The notes: generated from the sequence alone by a model not told the origin. A DNA stretch of 58,417 bases from Saprospirales bacterium GYS_P2D (GCA_009833045.1 WUUP01000014.1:1-58417); one strand, 5' to 3'. Positions 17,355-25,150 are shown, numbered from the stretch's first letter. Numbers and translations are program-made.

Positions 17355-18269
17355 ATGGCAATACCTGAAAGACAATTAGAAACTTGGGCAAATCAAGGAG
17401 CAATGGCAAGTTCAGCTGCAACATACGAAAGCATCAAGAATTGTATTACAAATGGTTTATGGAAGGATGATATGCATTTTCAAATATATTTACAAGGGTC
17501 TTATAAAAACACGACAAATATTTATGGGGATAGCGATGTTGATATAGTAGTGGAATTTACGAGTATTTTTCATTCAGATACTTCTAATCTTGATAATATT
17601 GGGAAAGAGGTGCATGATGCATTGGGTCCAGGAAAATATACTCTTGCATCTTTTAAAGCAATGATTGTCAAGAGATTGAAAGTTTGTTATGGAGACAACG
17701 CAGTTACGGTTGGCAATAAAGCCATAAAGGTAAAAGGAAACAATTCAAGACTTGATGCGGATGTAGTAGTTTGTAACACCTACAAAAAGTACAATTCAAA
17801 CAATGGCTCTCGATATTTAACAGCAGTAAAAGGAATTCGATTTACTGAAGAAAACACAGGAAACGTGATTATCAATTATCCAACACCACATTATGATAAC
17901 GGAGTTTCAAAAAACCAGTATGTGAGGACAAACAGCAATCTCAAAAAAGTAACCCGTATTTTTAAAAATATGAAGGCAAGTTTAGTCAACCATCAAGCTA
18001 TGTCTTCCAATACTGCACCATCATACTTTGTAGAGTGCCTTTTGTACAACGCTTATGATAATCACTTTAAAAATAGCAGCTATCAAAATATTGTAGTGCC
18101 AATAATCAACCAGTTTATTAACGATGATAAATCTGATGCTTGCGATAAGTATGTATGCCAAAATGAACAACGTTGGCTTTTTGGAAGCGGTGACCAACAA
18201 TGGAATAGAGTTGATGCAAGAGAGTATGTTGCAAAGCTTGTATACGTTTGGGAGAATTACCCACTATGA
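17355..18269 (+). CDS. CBASS CD-NTase (cGAS/DncV-like nucleotidyltransferase)
   Basis: The 304-residue product would make a cyclic oligonucleotide second messenger from NTPs on phage infection. The nucleotidyltransferase core is clear: GS motif with the following helix (QGSYKNTTNI, Gly48-Ser49), first two metal ligands in SDVDIVVEF (Asp61, Asp63) and a third acidic position in RLDADVVV (Asp134/Asp136). Length fits the family (~300-400). It overlaps the phospholipase gene by 4 bases (ATGA). No Cap2/Cap3 or HORMA/TRIP13 gene is present, so this is a short type I CBASS. The base composition is AT-rich relative to the backbone. The nucleotide product cannot be told from sequence alone. Confidence 0.9.
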   Translation: MAIPERQLETWANQGAMASSAATYESIKNCITNGLWKDDMHFQIYLQGSYKNTTNIYGDSDVDIVVEFTSIFHSDTSNLDNIGKEVHDALGPGKYTLASFKAMIVKRLKVCYGDNAVTVGNKAIKVKGNNSRLDADVVVCNTYKKYNSNNGSRYLTAVKGIRFTEENTGNVIINYPTPHYDNGVSKNQYVRTNSNLKKVTRIFKNMKASLVNHQAMSSNTAPSYFVECLLYNAYDNHFKNSSYQNIVVPIINQFINDDKSDACDKYVCQNEQRWLFGSGDQQWNRVDAREYVAKLVYVWENYPL

Positions 18270-19189
18270 AAGATTCTTACTTTAAAATATTAGTTCTTGA
18301 CGGAGGAGGTTCAAAAGGAATTTACACCTTGGGCATTCTCAATGAACTTGAGCTAAAGCTGAATTGCAAATTGGGCAATTATTTTGACTTGATTTACGGA
18401 ACAAGTACAGGTTCAATAATTGGTAGTTTGTTAGCTCTTGGATATTCGATTCAAGAAATCAAAGAATTGTATCTCAAATTTATACCAGAGATAATGTGTG
18501 AGAAATCCAAGAAGGGCAAAAGTGAAAAATTAGCCTTATTGGGTGATAAAGTATTTGGAAATAAAAAGTTTGACGAATTCAAAACTGATATTGGAATAGT
18601 TGCATTAAATTATGAAACCCAAAACCCTTTAGTTTTCAAATCAAATTTAAAGCAAGCTCATGGGATGAAACACTCCTTCGTCCCTGGATTTGGAGTGACT
18701 ATTTCGGATGCAGTTCAAGCATCTTGTTCTGCCTATCCAATTTTCAATATTAAAAGATTAGAAACCTCAAATCAAGGAGTGATTGATGCAATTGACGGTG
18801 GATTTATTGCAAATAATGCTACTCTCTTTGCACTAATTGATGCCGATAAAGCATTTAAAATTCCAATTAGTCAAATCAAGGTGTTAAGTGTTGGCACGGG
18901 AAGATTTGTAGAGAAGCCAATAAAAGGATTGATGTCTTTTCTAAAACGATTCAAAATGATAAAATTTATTGAAAGAATCATTATGTCCAGTACCAATACG
19001 AATGTGATTTTGACCAAGTTGCTTTATAAAAATATTAATCAGGTCAGGATAAACAACACCTATAATGAACCTGAATATGGGACGAATATGGTTGAAGACG
19101 ACTTAGAGAAATTAGAAAAATTATTTCAACTTGGAAGAGGTTCATATGCTAATCAAGAAGCTGAAATAAATCAATTAATTGAAGAATAA
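18266..19189 (+). CDS. capV: CBASS effector: CapV-like patatin phospholipase
   Basis: The product has 307 residues from the ATG at 18266, which overlaps the CD-NTase stop as ATGA; an upstream in-frame start at 18248 is less likely. Patatin motifs are complete: oxyanion hole DGGGSKG (~residues 13-19), nucleophile elbow GTSTGS (~46-51) and the catalytic-dyad Asp in DGGFIANN (~179). In known CBASS systems CapV is activated by the cyclic nucleotide from the CD-NTase and degrades membrane phospholipids, killing the infected cell. No membrane helix is seen, as expected. Confidence 0.9.
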   Translation: MKDSYFKILVLDGGGSKGIYTLGILNELELKLNCKLGNYFDLIYGTSTGSIIGSLLALGYSIQEIKELYLKFIPEIMCEKSKKGKSEKLALLGDKVFGNKKFDEFKTDIGIVALNYETQNPLVFKSNLKQAHGMKHSFVPGFGVTISDAVQASCSAYPIFNIKRLETSNQGVIDAIDGGFIANNATLFALIDADKAFKIPISQIKVLSVGTGRFVEKPIKGLMSFLKRFKMIKFIERIIMSSTNTNVILTKLLYKNINQVRINNTYNEPEYGTNMVEDDLEKLEKLFQLGRGSYANQEAEINQLIEE

Positions 19190-19211
19190 AATGAAGCCAG
19201 CCGAGAACAAA

Positions 19212-19263
19212 GCATACAACGGTCATGCCTAGCAAAAGCTGGTCACGCCGTGTATGCGGGCCG
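19212..19263 (+). other. attC-like bulged hairpin ending the CBASS unit
   Basis: GCATACAACGGTCATGCC (from 19212) and the strand ending CACGCCGTGTATGC (to 19257) form a long imperfect stem around CTAGCAAAAGCTGG. GCATACA-CGG pairs with CCG-TGTATGC leaving one A unpaired, and further bulges follow. The sequence then reads GGGCCG|T, a cassette-end context. This type of hairpin is familiar between gene cassettes of environmental bacteria. Confidence 0.55.
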
Positions 19264-19264
19264 T

Positions 19265-19392
19265 CCGTCCCCACTCTACCCCATTCTCACCAGCTCCTTC
19301 AGTTCTTCCAGGGGCATGGCAGGGGATTTATCGGCTCGTAGATCGTCTTGATAGTTAGAGATGAGCTGTAGGACGATGTCGGCGCTGATGAG
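19265..19392 (-). repeat. Locus-2 right repeat R2 (fragment of the Rep-like gene 3' end)
   Basis: It matches 20865-20992 with a few substitutions, covers the same segment as R1 and ends at the same GCTGATGAG. Five bases separate it from left repeat L2. The fixed end points in both R copies argue that the R-L joint was made once and then copied, or is made at a preferred site. Confidence 0.88.
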
Positions 19393-19397
19393 TTTAC

Positions 19398-19646
19398 ATC
19401 CTACTCATCCGAGCTGATATAGAGACTGCTGCGTCAGGAGCTCATGATGCACAAAAATGAGCTGATGTATGAGGCTAAATGGGATGGTATGAGAGCGAGA
19501 GAACTGTCTGTGAATGAATAGTCAGGCATTTTAACTTATTCAGTTTTTGATACCGTCTTTTTACTACCTATCTTTCGGGTGCATCAATCCTATGAAGGGT
19601 GTGAAAAGTAGATCATGAACATGTGTTTTGATCTGATATATACGAG
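19398..19646 (+). repeat. Locus-2 left repeat L2
   Basis: This copy of 13882-14128 runs from ATCCTACTCAT to ACGAG. The leader stem is damaged (AGATCATGA against TTTTGATCT), so a perfect hairpin is not kept in every copy. It leads into the sigma-factor unit at G|TTATG. Confidence 0.86.
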
Positions 19647-19669
19647 TTATGTAGCATAAATTAAAATAA

Positions 19670-20233
19670 ATGGAGGAAAGTAAACTATATGAGGGATTAA
19701 TACGAGACGATACTGACAGTATTAAAACATTCTATCAAAAGGAATATAAAAAGAGTATCCAATTTCTTTTAAAGAGGGGGATTGAGGAAGAAGATGCAAA
19801 AGACATTTTTCAAGATTCATTAATTACGCTTCTTCAGAACATAAAATCTGGAAAATTCAAATATAAATTAAATTTAAGTACCTACTTCTATGCAATATTA
19901 AAGTTTCGTTCGATTGTTTTCCACAGAAAAAAGAAAAAGCTTTCAGAAAGTGATATCAACTCTGATAACTTAATATTTGAAGAAACAGCTGATTTTGAGG
20001 AGGAAAGTGACATACAAGAACTATTAAATATTGGACTAAAAGCTTTATCGGAAGATTGTAGAAGAATAATCGCTGACTTCTATTTTCACAGGATGAGTTT
20101 AAAAGAAATAGCTGAGAAAAATGGATATACATCAGACTTCATTAGAGTAAAAAAAGTTCGATGCCTACAGAAATTCAAAGAGACCATTCAAAACTCTAAA
20201 GGATATGAAGAAATCCTAAATCGTGAAGTATGA
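19670..20233 (+). CDS. ECF-type RNA polymerase sigma factor (cassette D)
   Basis: The 187-residue product has sigma-70 region 2 (ResiduesY-KKSIQFLLKRG, EEDAKDIFQDSLITLLQNI, ~27-60), a short acidic linker (~95-115), and region 4 with a helix-turn-helix (SLKEIAEKNGYTSDFIRVKKVRCLQKF split around residues 145-172). It would direct polymerase to a specific promoter set. It overlaps the next gene by 4 bases, so the partner may act as its regulator. It is unusual as the lead gene of a mobile cassette; AT-rich composition suggests recent transfer. Confidence 0.85.
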   Translation: MEESKLYEGLIRDDTDSIKTFYQKEYKKSIQFLLKRGIEEEDAKDIFQDSLITLLQNIKSGKFKYKLNLSTYFYAILKFRSIVFHRKKKKLSESDINSDNLIFEETADFEEESDIQELLNIGLKALSEDCRRIIADFYFHRMSLKEIAEKNGYTSDFIRVKKVRCLQKFKETIQNSKGYEEILNREV

Positions 20234-20799
20234 GCGACGAGAAAAAAGATAAGTTCTTAGAAGCTATTAATTCAACATCACCAATTGAGATTGAGAGATT
20301 CTTAAAGGAGTACGGGTTTATAAAAAAGCTTAATAACTTTCACGATATATGGTTTAACGACATGCAACCATATTCATATTGGGTATTATTGATTAGTGGT
20401 TTGAATGATCAAAAAGAAAAAGAGTTAGCACATACAATACTTACATGGAGTGAATTAAAGGGCAAAAACCAAGCAATGGTTAGATGTATTCAATCTGCTG
20501 ATCAGGATAGATTTGATTTTTGTAATAGTTATTTTGATAATTCGAATTATCCTGTTTTATTTATTTCTAATGAATTTGATTTCAAAACAACACTTAAAAT
20601 AAAGAGTCAAACTCTCATGAAGCTCCATAGTCAAGAAAATGAATTCGAAAGATTCTTAGTAAAGATTCATTCATTATTAAGGTCAAAAAAAGACATCAAG
20701 GAAGTTCAAAAACTTTTAGATAAAGCCTCTTTTTGGGAGATGTTTAAAATCGGGTTTAAAGAAGCTAAAAGTTTATTTTCGATTACTATAAACAACTGA
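20230..20799 (+). CDS. Unknown protein paired with the cassette-D sigma factor
   Basis: The 189-residue product has no signal peptide and no membrane helix. It is mixed alpha/beta in appearance with aromatic-rich patches (FHDIWFNDMQPYSYWVLLIS) and a helical basic C terminus. The start overlaps the sigma-factor stop (ATGA), so coupled translation is likely. Position suggests an anti-sigma or an effector controlled by the sigma factor, but classic anti-sigma motifs are not seen and the gene is not recognised. Confidence 0.68.
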   Translation: MSDEKKDKFLEAINSTSPIEIERFLKEYGFIKKLNNFHDIWFNDMQPYSYWVLLISGLNDQKEKELAHTILTWSELKGKNQAMVRCIQSADQDRFDFCNSYFDNSNYPVLFISNEFDFKTTLKIKSQTLMKLHSQENEFERFLVKIHSLLRSKKDIKEVQKLLDKASFWEMFKIGFKEAKSLFSITINN

Positions 20800-20815
20800 T
20801 AACGCTACATAACAT

Positions 20816-20867
20816 GCTGTGATCAGGGAATCGCTTCTTCGTCACGAATCCCGATACAGCCAATCCG
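20816..20867 (+). other. attC-like bulged hairpin ending cassette D
   Basis: GCTGTGATCAGGGA (20816-20829) pairs with TCCCGATACAGC (to 20860): GCTGT-ATC-GGGA is fully matched and the left arm carries two unpaired bases (G and A), the hallmark of attC extrahelical bases. It is preceded by ATAAC and followed by CAATCCG|TCCCC, where the right repeat begins. Confidence 0.55.
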
Positions 20868-20992
20868 TCCCCACTCTACCCCATCCTCACCAGCTCTTTC
20901 AGCTCTTCCAGGGTCATGGCAGGGGCTTTATCGGCTCGTAGATCGTCTTGATAGTTAGAGATGAGCTGTAGGACGATGTCAGCGCTGATGAG
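20865..20992 (-). repeat. Locus-2 right repeat master copy R0
   Basis: This is the 3' end of the intact Rep-like gene (20876-21262) plus the bases after its stop. Copies R1 (16943-17071) and R2 (19265-19392) stop at the same internal position (GCTGATGAG at 20984-20992). It marks the right edge of the array. Confidence 0.88.
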
Positions 20993-21262
20993 TAGCTGGA
21001 CAGTACCTTCTGCTTTATTGAGACGAGCTTTCATGATGTAGCCATCGAGCGTAGTCATGTCTCGTGAGTAGCTATCGAAGTTTCGCTTACGCAGACTATT
21101 GAGGGCAGCGCTGAGGCGCTCATACTGATCTACAGGGTCTGGCAGGATCGCTGACCAATCCATGTCAAACATGTAGTCAGAGTCCATCTGACTGTATTCA
21201 TCTCGGCGTATGCAGCTCGCTATAGCACCGATTACCTTTCGTTCGTCTTCACTATATCTCAT
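20876..21262 (-). CDS. Rep-like winged-helix paralogue, short
   Basis: The 128-residue product resembles the N-terminal domain of the initiator encoded just upstream (21266-22267): LNSLRKRNFDSY here against LDSLRKRDANTF there, then LDGYIMKARLNKAEG against VDGWISKAKHYKREG. It lacks the second winged-helix and the C-terminal part of Rep_3 proteins. Four bases separate it from the rep stop, so both are read from one message. A role as Rep inhibitor, dimer partner or copy-number control is an inference. Its 3' end is the right repeat of locus 2. Confidence 0.75.
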   Translation of the reverse strand: MRYSEDERKVIGAIASCIRRDEYSQMDSDYMFDMDWSAILPDPVDQYERLSAALNSLRKRNFDSYSRDMTTLDGYIMKARLNKAEGTVQLLISADIVLQLISNYQDDLRADKAPAMTLEELKELVRMG

Positions 21263-21265
21263 CCT

Positions 21266-22267
21266 CTATTTCTTCTTCGACTTAAACTCTTTCTCCAATG
21301 ATGCGATCGTATAGGCAGCTTTCTTCTTAGCATGTCTCTTGACGTAGCCTTTTATCTTCAGCAGCTTTTGTACTACTTCCTCAGTACCATAGTCCTCGCA
21401 GTAGCCCGTGATTGTCTTACGAGTGATCATATCCTTTTGAGATATGTCTACATAGTCAAAGTAGTTCGTGATGAAGTTCTTGATGTAAGTCTCTGACTGA
21501 GACGCTTTCTTAGCTCGCTGCTTACGATCTATGATCTTGATACGATAGCCCGTCACACGACGACCATTCTTAAGCTGCCCTACTTCATTGACACCAGGCT
21601 CATACTTCTTAGCGAAGTCTGTCTCAAAGTAGATATCACTGCCGAGCTTTAGCTCTTCATAGGCTGGGAGTAGGACTCTTCGCTTGAAGTCTTTTATCGT
21701 GCTGTATTGACCTTCATCGAGGCTCAGATACTTTCGTAGATGACTGATGTGTAGATTGAAGTATTGGTAGTCCCGATTACGAGCCAGGAGCTTATAGATA
21801 TGGATGGAGTATTTAGAGTTCAGCTTGAATACGGTCTCTCTCATATACTCCGTATAGCCATCACCGAGTGCTATATAGTCCGGTAGGAGCTCTTGACCGA
21901 TGATGATCTCGACGACTCCTTCTCGTTTGTAGTGCTTAGCCTTGCTGATCCATCCATCTACGATGTCGATATCATCGGAGAATGTATTAGCATCTCTCTT
22001 ACGGAGGCTATCCAGTGCCTTGATGACGCCATCCGTACGCCTGAAGTCCTCTGGACTCAGATCAGAATATTTAAACTTCAGACTTATATCACCAAACTGA
22101 GTGCTGGAGATCTCAGCTCGCTTGCGCAGACTCTGTTTGGGCTTTAGTGCTTCGACGATTTTCGCTATGATGCGTATCTCATCTTTGCTTAGCTTTGCGC
22201 CAGCGATCGAATCCACCATGCGATTAGATTCTCTATTTACTCTGATAACGTCTTTCTGTTGTGGCAC
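21266..22267 (-). CDS. Plasmid replication initiator, Rep_3/RepB family
   Basis: The 333-residue product has the typical tandem winged-helix layout of iteron-binding initiators. The N-terminal half contains the FKYSDLSPEDF and LDSLRKRD region, and the second half contains FKLNSKYSIHIYKLLARNRDY, HISHLRKYLSL and FKRRVLLPAYEEL, close to the Rep_3 pattern YSxRLYELL...LR..L. A basic C terminus follows. It would bind the iterons at 22350-23423 to open the origin. Four 22-bp-spaced iterons lie ~110-200 bp upstream of its start and could serve for autorepression. Confidence 0.88.
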   Translation of the reverse strand: MPQQKDVIRVNRESNRMVDSIAGAKLSKDEIRIIAKIVEALKPKQSLRKRAEISSTQFGDISLKFKYSDLSPEDFRRTDGVIKALDSLRKRDANTFSDDIDIVDGWISKAKHYKREGVVEIIIGQELLPDYIALGDGYTEYMRETVFKLNSKYSIHIYKLLARNRDYQYFNLHISHLRKYLSLDEGQYSTIKDFKRRVLLPAYEELKLGSDIYFETDFAKKYEPGVNEVGQLKNGRRVTGYRIKIIDRKQRAKKASQSETYIKNFITNYFDYVDISQKDMITRKTITGYCEDYGTEEVVQKLLKIKGYVKRHAKKKAAYTIASLEKEFKSKKK

Positions 22268-22349
22268 ACTATGATATTAAAGAATAGCACAATATGATAA
22301 AAGACATATATAAAAACAAAAAATGTGAGATGAATTGTTTTCCACATTT

Positions 22350-23423
22350 CCGACATTCCGTCCCCCTTTCGGAGAGATCTGCGACTTTTTGTCCCCTCTA
22401 CAGCGACATTTCGTCCCCATTTGAGCGACATTATGTCCCCTTTACTGCGACTTTTTGTCCCCATTTGGCTTTCGCCAAAAGTCTCTTAAAGTGCTGACAT
22501 ACAGTTATTTGTGAGAGGTGTGAAAATAGCCCTACAATATCTACAATAAGAGTAATACAATACATTAATCATTAGGGTAGCGCAGCTCAATCGAAAGGAA
22601 AAAGTTTTTTAATCGGTAATCAAACGGCCAAATTATATTCTGCAAAATGCCAAGAAACAAAACGAAACCAAATCAACGAAGAAAAGCTCGGATTAGATAA
22701 CTTCAAAAGGGCCGCAGCGACTTTTTGTCCCCTTTTCGTTTTTTACCGCTTTAATAGCCTACATCTCATACCTTGTTAAGCCACCTGCGAAATTTTGTCC
22801 CCTTTTCACAGATACGTCTTTTCACGGTCGCTACTTTTTGTCCCCTTTTCGTCAATACATGAGTACTGATTATCAAGGAGTTAGGTCCTGAAATTGTACT
22901 TGCGAAATTTTGTCCCCTTTTAAGACGGTAGTATTTATACGTAGCGCTATTTGATGCTGTACTTTCATCGTATTTCTCCCCTTTCAGACGTGTTACGTCA
23001 CATATCCAGCACTTGTCTTAGCTATACTGCGAAATTTTGTCCCCTTTTAGTACTTAGTCTTTATACTAATTGATCTGAATATACCTGCGAAATTTTGTCC
23101 CCTTTTCGCTAAGACCGCCAGTACACGGACGTTTCAGCGTCATTTATTGCCTGCGAAATTTTGTCCCCTTTTAAGACGGTAGTATTTGTACGTAGCACTA
23201 TTTGATGCTCGATATTGACCGTATTTCAGCGCTTTCAGCAGTATAATGTCGCTATACGGTGCGTTTCATGGGTATGCTGCGAAATTTTGTCCCCTTTTAG
23301 TGCTTAGTCTTTATACTATTCGCTCTGATTATACTTGCGAAATTTTGTCCCCTTTTCGCTAAGACCTTCAGTACACGGACGTTTCAGCGTCATTTATTGC
23401 TTGCGAAATTTTGTCCCCTTTTG
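22350..23423. repeat. Iteron origin of replication (oriV)
   Basis: About 15 copies of an iteron occur, with consensus GCGAAATTTTGTCCCCTTTT. Four are in tandem with exact 22-bp period (22381, 22403, 22425, 22447, GCGAC.TT form) nearest rep. A weaker copy begins near 22350. Others start at 22717, 22786, 22829, 22901, 23028, 23086, 23152, 23278, 23336 and 23402. All point the same way. The block 22901-23151 is duplicated as 23152-23401 with spacers conserved. The multi-copy array next to a Rep_3 gene is the expected origin; no other gene is seen here. Confidence 0.92.
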
Positions 23424-23626
23424 GGTGTGGTGTTTATACGATAGTTGTTTATGCTACATAGATTACTGAGATACATACATAGTTCTGTCGGCATATCAGC
23501 TATCATCTGAGCTAATATGCACACATCTATCCATGCGAAGCTTTCAGCTGGTGCATAGATCTGCCAGTCTCCTTATAGAGATTTAATGTTTTATCCAGAG
23601 TATGTATTCAGACTACTCTACCCTAT

Positions 23627-23866
23627 TCAGCAACTGAGCCATCCATAGCGAAAAGCATTGCTCACCATATGAGCAGTGTTTCGGCTATTAGATTTCATCA
23701 AGAGATTCTCTCGATACTTATCGATAGTCCTTTTTGACAGTTTTAGTACTTCTGCGATTTCCTTGTTTGTGAGGCCTTTGCTTATTGATTCGAGTACGTC
23801 TTTCTCACGATCAGTCAGATAATACGGATGGCTGTACGGGAGCTGGTCATATTTACTCTTACCCAT
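23627..23866 (-). CDS. Small LuxR-type helix-turn-helix regulator
   Basis: The 79-residue product is almost only a LuxR/GerE DNA-binding domain: LTDREKDVLESISKGLTNKEIAEVL (split by the turn) and LSKRTIDKYRENLLMKS form the scaffold and recognition helices. There is no receiver or sensor domain, so it may act as a constitutive regulator of rep or par genes. It lies between the iteron origin and the par genes on the same strand as both. A -7 box was not pinned down. Confidence 0.8.
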   Translation of the reverse strand: MGKSKYDQLPYSHPYYLTDREKDVLESISKGLTNKEIAEVLKLSKRTIDKYRENLLMKSNSRNTAHMVSNAFRYGWLSC

Positions 23867-24015
23867 GTCAATCTAAGTGTTTTTAGTGTCACTGGATGAG
23901 CAGCTACGACCAATATATTTAAAAAATCAAATATGACGTAACATTGGCTTAATGTTAACTTAACATAATATTGAACACTTTCTACTAAGGCATTCTACTT
24001 AGGAGAAAATGTCTT

Positions 24016-24432
24016 TTATTCCTCCAGATTCTCTCGTAAAAAGTCATAGATCAACTCATCGATGAGCCAGGAGATCTTCTGCTGTTCTTGCTCCGCATAT
24101 TCAGTGAGCTTATCCATGTTGGTACTATTCAGATAGAGCGTCACAGGGCGATTTGACTTTTTGACGCTGCGCTTATTAGGATCCTGAATGCCGGGAGTCT
24201 TTTTCTTTGCTGTAGTACGGCGCTTATTAGTGCTCGCTTTCTTTGGAGCCGGCGTCGTTGTCTCTTGTACGGTCTCTTCGGCCGGAGCAGCAGGGGCTAC
24301 TTTTTCGACAGGCTTCATCTCCACTTTCTTTTCGACTACAGTCTCTGCAGGAGTTTCTTTTGTCTCTACTACCCTACTCTCTCCTGTCAGTGCTGCTATT
24401 CCACTTGTCGTGAAACTTTTCTTTTTACCCAT
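24016..24432 (-). CDS. Partition partner of ParA, ribbon-helix-helix type
   Basis: The 138-residue product has a low-complexity, Pro/Ala/Glu/Lys-rich N-terminal half and a C-terminal ~45-residue ribbon-helix-helix-like domain (RPVTLYLNSTNMDKLTEYAEQ then KISWLIDELIYDFL). It overlaps the parA end by 8 bases and is downstream of it, as in type Ib partition modules where a small DNA-binding protein partners a short ParA. It probably binds the TACGTA array at 25310-25662 and stimulates ParA by its flexible tail. It is longer than typical ParG-like proteins owing to the linker. Confidence 0.8.
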   Translation of the reverse strand: MGKKKSFTTSGIAALTGESRVVETKETPAETVVEKKVEMKPVEKVAPAAPAEETVQETTTPAPKKASTNKRRTTAKKKTPGIQDPNKRSVKKSNRPVTLYLNSTNMDKLTEYAEQEQQKISWLIDELIYDFLRENLEE

Positions 24433-25150
24433 GTTCTATGATTTCTTTAGTGAGATTTAGATAATCGATAGCTCCATTGCACTTGCTATCATATTCAAAT
24501 ATATCGACGCCATTAGCAATGGCTTCTGGTATAGCGATATTGCGTCGGATCGCTGTGTCAAATACTCTGACGCCAGCATGATCTATCAGTGCCTGGGCAA
24601 TATCACGATGGAGGATATTTCGTCGATCAAACTTGGTGATGAAGATCCGATCTAAGGTCATACCGATATTGTCCAGGGCTTGCTCCAGTACTGCGAATCC
24701 CTTGAGCGCCAGATATTCTGGCTCGACTGGTACGAATATCTCATCTGATGCCACCAGCGAATTAATAGTCAATAGTCCAAGACTCGGAGGACAGTCTATC
24801 AGTATATAGTCATACTGATCTCGGATAGGAGCCAGAAGTTCTGTCAACCTTTCTTCCCTTTTAAACTGTGAGGACAGCTCGACTTCAGCTTTATTGAGAT
24901 CAATACTCGATGGCACGAGCTCGAGATTCTCCTTTATCTTTTCTATTGGTAGACCGTCTATCTTCTTAGTGAGCGCATCATAGACAGTCGTCTCGGGATC
25001 CATGACGCCAAAAGAAGTCGTCAGATTAAACTGTGGGTCCATGTCTATCAGCAGAACTTTCTTACCCTGCTGCACCAGGCCAGCTCCGATGTTCATAGTA
25101 CTGGATGTCTTAGCGACTCCTCCTTTAAAATTGCAGATCGAAATGATCAT
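24425..25150 (-). CDS. parA: ParA-type partition ATPase
   Basis: The 241-residue product has the deviant Walker A box FKGGVAKTS (residues 8-16), Walker A' (LLIDMDPQFNL), Walker B (YILIDCPPSLG) and the PVEPEYLALKG region, so it is a MinD/ParA-superfamily ATPase. The lack of an N-terminal helix-turn-helix and the short length fit type Ib partition or the Soj group. It would move plasmid copies apart on the nucleoid. The start is an ATG at 25150; the probable centromere lies 160-510 bp upstream. Confidence 0.93.
   Translation of the reverse strand: MIISICNFKGGVAKTSSTMNIGAGLVQQGKKVLLIDMDPQFNLTTSFGVMDPETTVYDALTKKIDGLPIEKIKENLELVPSSIDLNKAEVELSSQFKREERLTELLAPIRDQYDYILIDCPPSLGLLTINSLVASDEIFVPVEPEYLALKGFAVLEQALDNIGMTLDRIFITKFDRRNILHRDIAQALIDHAGVRVFDTAIRRNIAIPEAIANGVDIFEYDSKCNGAIDYLNLTKEIIEHG

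Noticed and set aside
13882-20992. A standard mobile integron
   Set aside because: There is no IntI gene and the cassettes are separated by backbone-gene fragments (R-L joints), which an integron array would not have. Only the hairpin ends look integron-like.
22350-23423. CRISPR array
   Set aside because: Repeats are short (20-22 bp), spacers vary from 0 to ~100 bp and some spacers are repeated in a 250-bp copy; the neighbour is a Rep_3 gene. These are iterons.
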